Source: an uncultured Collinsella sp. (GTDB lineage: Bacteria > Actinomycetota > Coriobacteriia > Coriobacteriales > Coriobacteriaceae). Taken from it: a DNA stretch of 6,389 nt. Position numbers and translations under genes: made by a program. Below, in pieces: positions 5,440-6,389 of the stretch; the stretch's first letter is position 1, and every line of letters begins with the position of its first letter. Where the stretch lies: positions 1 through 6,389 of the forward strand of contig USDE01000084.1 of the NCBI GenBank assembly GCA_900553345.1, in the 5' to 3' direction. The notes below the pieces were generated by a model, which searched no databases, was not told the origin of the DNA, and saw only the letters and a list, made by a program, of their open reading frames with translations.

Positions 5440-5490
5440 ATCGATCCCCTCACCGGATTGCATTACTGCCACTCTACCGCACTTTACAAA

Positions 5491-5511
5491 CTTGTATATA
5501 ACGTATATAGC
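5491..5511 (-). promoter_or_regulatory. AT-rich dyad (TATATA-ACG-TATATA) upstream of the HAD gene
   Basis: A short AT island in otherwise GC-rich sequence contains TATATA (5495-5500), ACG, TATATA (5504-5509), about 55-70 bases before the HAD start codon. Either TATATA could act as a -10 element on the minus strand, but I find no good -35 partner. The symmetry also permits a repressor site. The region most likely holds the HAD promoter; the exact elements are uncertain. Confidence 0.35.
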
Positions 5512-5544
5512 ATATTGCACTTTCGTTACATAAGCGGAAGTCTT

Positions 5545-5583
5545 ATGACAGGCAGCTCGGTAGGATTATAGTTTTCGACCGAG
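5545..5583 (+). promoter_or_regulatory. Candidate larE promoter with a dyad around the -10
   Basis: ATGACA (5545-5550, five of six to TTGACA) and TATAGT (5567-5572, five of six to TATAAT) are 16 bases apart, with a start expected near 5580. The -10 is enclosed by the dyad CTCGGT (5556-5561) and ACCGAG (5578-5583), so a protein bound there would cover the promoter. The larE ribosome binding site TAAGGA follows at 5593-5598, 8 bases before the ATG. Confidence 0.5.
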
Positions 5584-5606
5584 TACTCAATGGTAAGGAT
5601 CGTTTC

Positions 5607-6389
5607 ATGCTTTCAGACACTACTGCACCTGCAGAGGAGCTTCAGGACAAACTCACGACGCTCGAGCAGTTGCTTTTGGCATACGGACGCGTCGCCATCG
5701 GCTTTTCCGGTGGCGTCGACAGCAGCTTTTTGGCCGCGGTCTGCGCCCGCATCATGCCTGCCAGCACGCTTCTCGTTCACCTCACCACGCCGCTCATCGG
5801 CACGCCCGAACAGATCTCGTTTGAGCGATCCGTTGACGGGCAAACCAATGAGGGACCGCATTTTAAGCTCCCCGTGCTCAATCTTTCGGTCGATCAGCTG
5901 CAGCTCCCCCAAGTAGCCTGCAACGATGCCAATCGCTGCTACCACTGCAAGCACGCCGGCTTTACCGCCATCGTCAACCACGCCAAGTCGCTCGGCTTTC
6001 CCACCGTCATCGATGGCAGCAATGCAAGCGATCGCGGTGACTACCGCCCCGGCATGCGTGCGGCAGAAGAGCTCGGCGTACGCTCACCCCTTATGGAGGT
6101 CGGCTTTACCAAGGACGAAGAGCGCGAGCTGCTGCGCGCATGGGGCTATCCCGTTTGGAACCTACCGGCGGGAGCATGTCTTGCCACCCGCGTCCCCACG
6201 GGCGAGGAGCTTACGCGCGATAAAGTCGATTTAATCCGCGCCTGCGAGGATTACCTGCACGATCTTGATCTGGCACAGGTACGCGCGCGTTTGATCTGCG
6301 GCTGCATGCATATCGAGGCCGCACCCGCAGATGTCGCCAAGATCGCTGCCCTCGGTGGCAACGCCTTCGATGCCGAGGGCAAAACCACG
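5607..6389 (+). CDS. larE: LarE-type ATP-dependent sacrificial sulfur transferase (3' end cut off)
   Basis: LarE converts the dicarboxylated pyridinium mononucleotide made by LarB to a dithiocarboxylate, giving up its own cysteine sulfur, in synthesis of the nickel-pincer nucleotide used by lactate racemase LarA and relatives. The visible 261 codons nearly reach the family's usual ~270-residue length. The PP-loop SGGVDSS (34-40) binds ATP and adenylates the substrate. DGSNASDRGDYRPGM (136-150) and SPLMEVGFTKDE (160-171) are typical of the family. Cys191 in LPAGACLATRVP matches the sulfur-donating cysteine region. Further cysteines at 111/114 (CYHC) and 231/233 (CGC) are notable, since some LarE proteins bind an iron-sulfur cluster instead of sacrificing a residue. 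The start is set by TAAGGA 8 bases before the ATG. No larA, larB or larC is visible; they may follow beyond the edge. Confidence 0.93.
   Translation, partial: MLSDTTAPAEELQDKLTTLEQLLLAYGRVAIGFSGGVDSSFLAAVCARIMPASTLLVHLTTPLIGTPEQISFERSVDGQTNEGPHFKLPVLNLSVDQLQLPQVACNDANRCYHCKHAGFTAIVNHAKSLGFPTVIDGSNASDRGDYRPGMRAAEELGVRSPLMEVGFTKDEERELLRAWGYPVWNLPAGACLATRVPTGEELTRDKVDLIRACEDYLHDLDLAQVRARLICGCMHIEAAPADVAKIAALGGNAFDAEGKTT

Noticed and set aside
5440..5520. An N-terminal extension of the HAD protein from the ATG at 5520
   Set aside because: The added residues come from the AT-rich promoter area, while GAGGGG 6 bases before the ATG at 5439 gives a standard family N-terminus.

Overview
The window reads as a chromosomal segment of a human-gut type actinobacterium, most likely Collinsella or a close relative (Coriobacteriia). 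This is inferred from the GC-rich third codon positions, the protein family variants, and GC-rich intergenic palindromes of a kind I associate with that group; no database was searched. The exception is the first ~1.08 kb, whose base and codon use is that of a lower-GC Firmicute, Lachnospiraceae-like.

Layout. (1) 1-1321, minus strand: glmS (glucosamine-6-phosphate synthase), cut by the left edge. Its first ~75-80 codons look like Collinsella and the rest looks like Lachnospiraceae. The frame stays open across the join, which falls in the conserved GIGHTRWATHG motif. This is either a homologous-recombination mosaic or a chimeric assembly. (2) 1322-1515: glmS leader with three alternating TGGTAT/ATACCA half-sites, a short hairpin and a REP-like palindrome. 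(3) 1516-3078, minus strand: a two-gene operon for a polar amino-acid ABC transporter (Tat/lipoprotein substrate-binding protein, then permease) with no ATPase gene beside it. (4) 3079-3562: a 484-base gene-free region packed with palindromes: a perfect 14-bp stem of the same family as (2), a nested four-copy ATCTGTAACA array, a third palindrome with a self-complementary loop, and the promoter of the next gene. (5) 3563-4675, plus strand: a LacI-family repressor. (6) 4701-4750: a long bidirectional terminator serving the converging genes. (7) 4789-5439, minus strand: a HAD-superfamily phosphatase/phosphomutase. (8) 5440-5606: a divergent promoter region. (9) 5607 to the right edge, plus strand: a LarE-type sulfur transferase for the nickel-pincer cofactor, lacking only its C-terminal end.

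The genes do not form one pathway. They are small, independent housekeeping, transport and regulatory units. The parts worth a second look are the glmS mosaic and the dense, layered inverted repeats in the two non-coding gaps. I see no CRISPR array, tRNA, rRNA, insertion sequence or phage gene.
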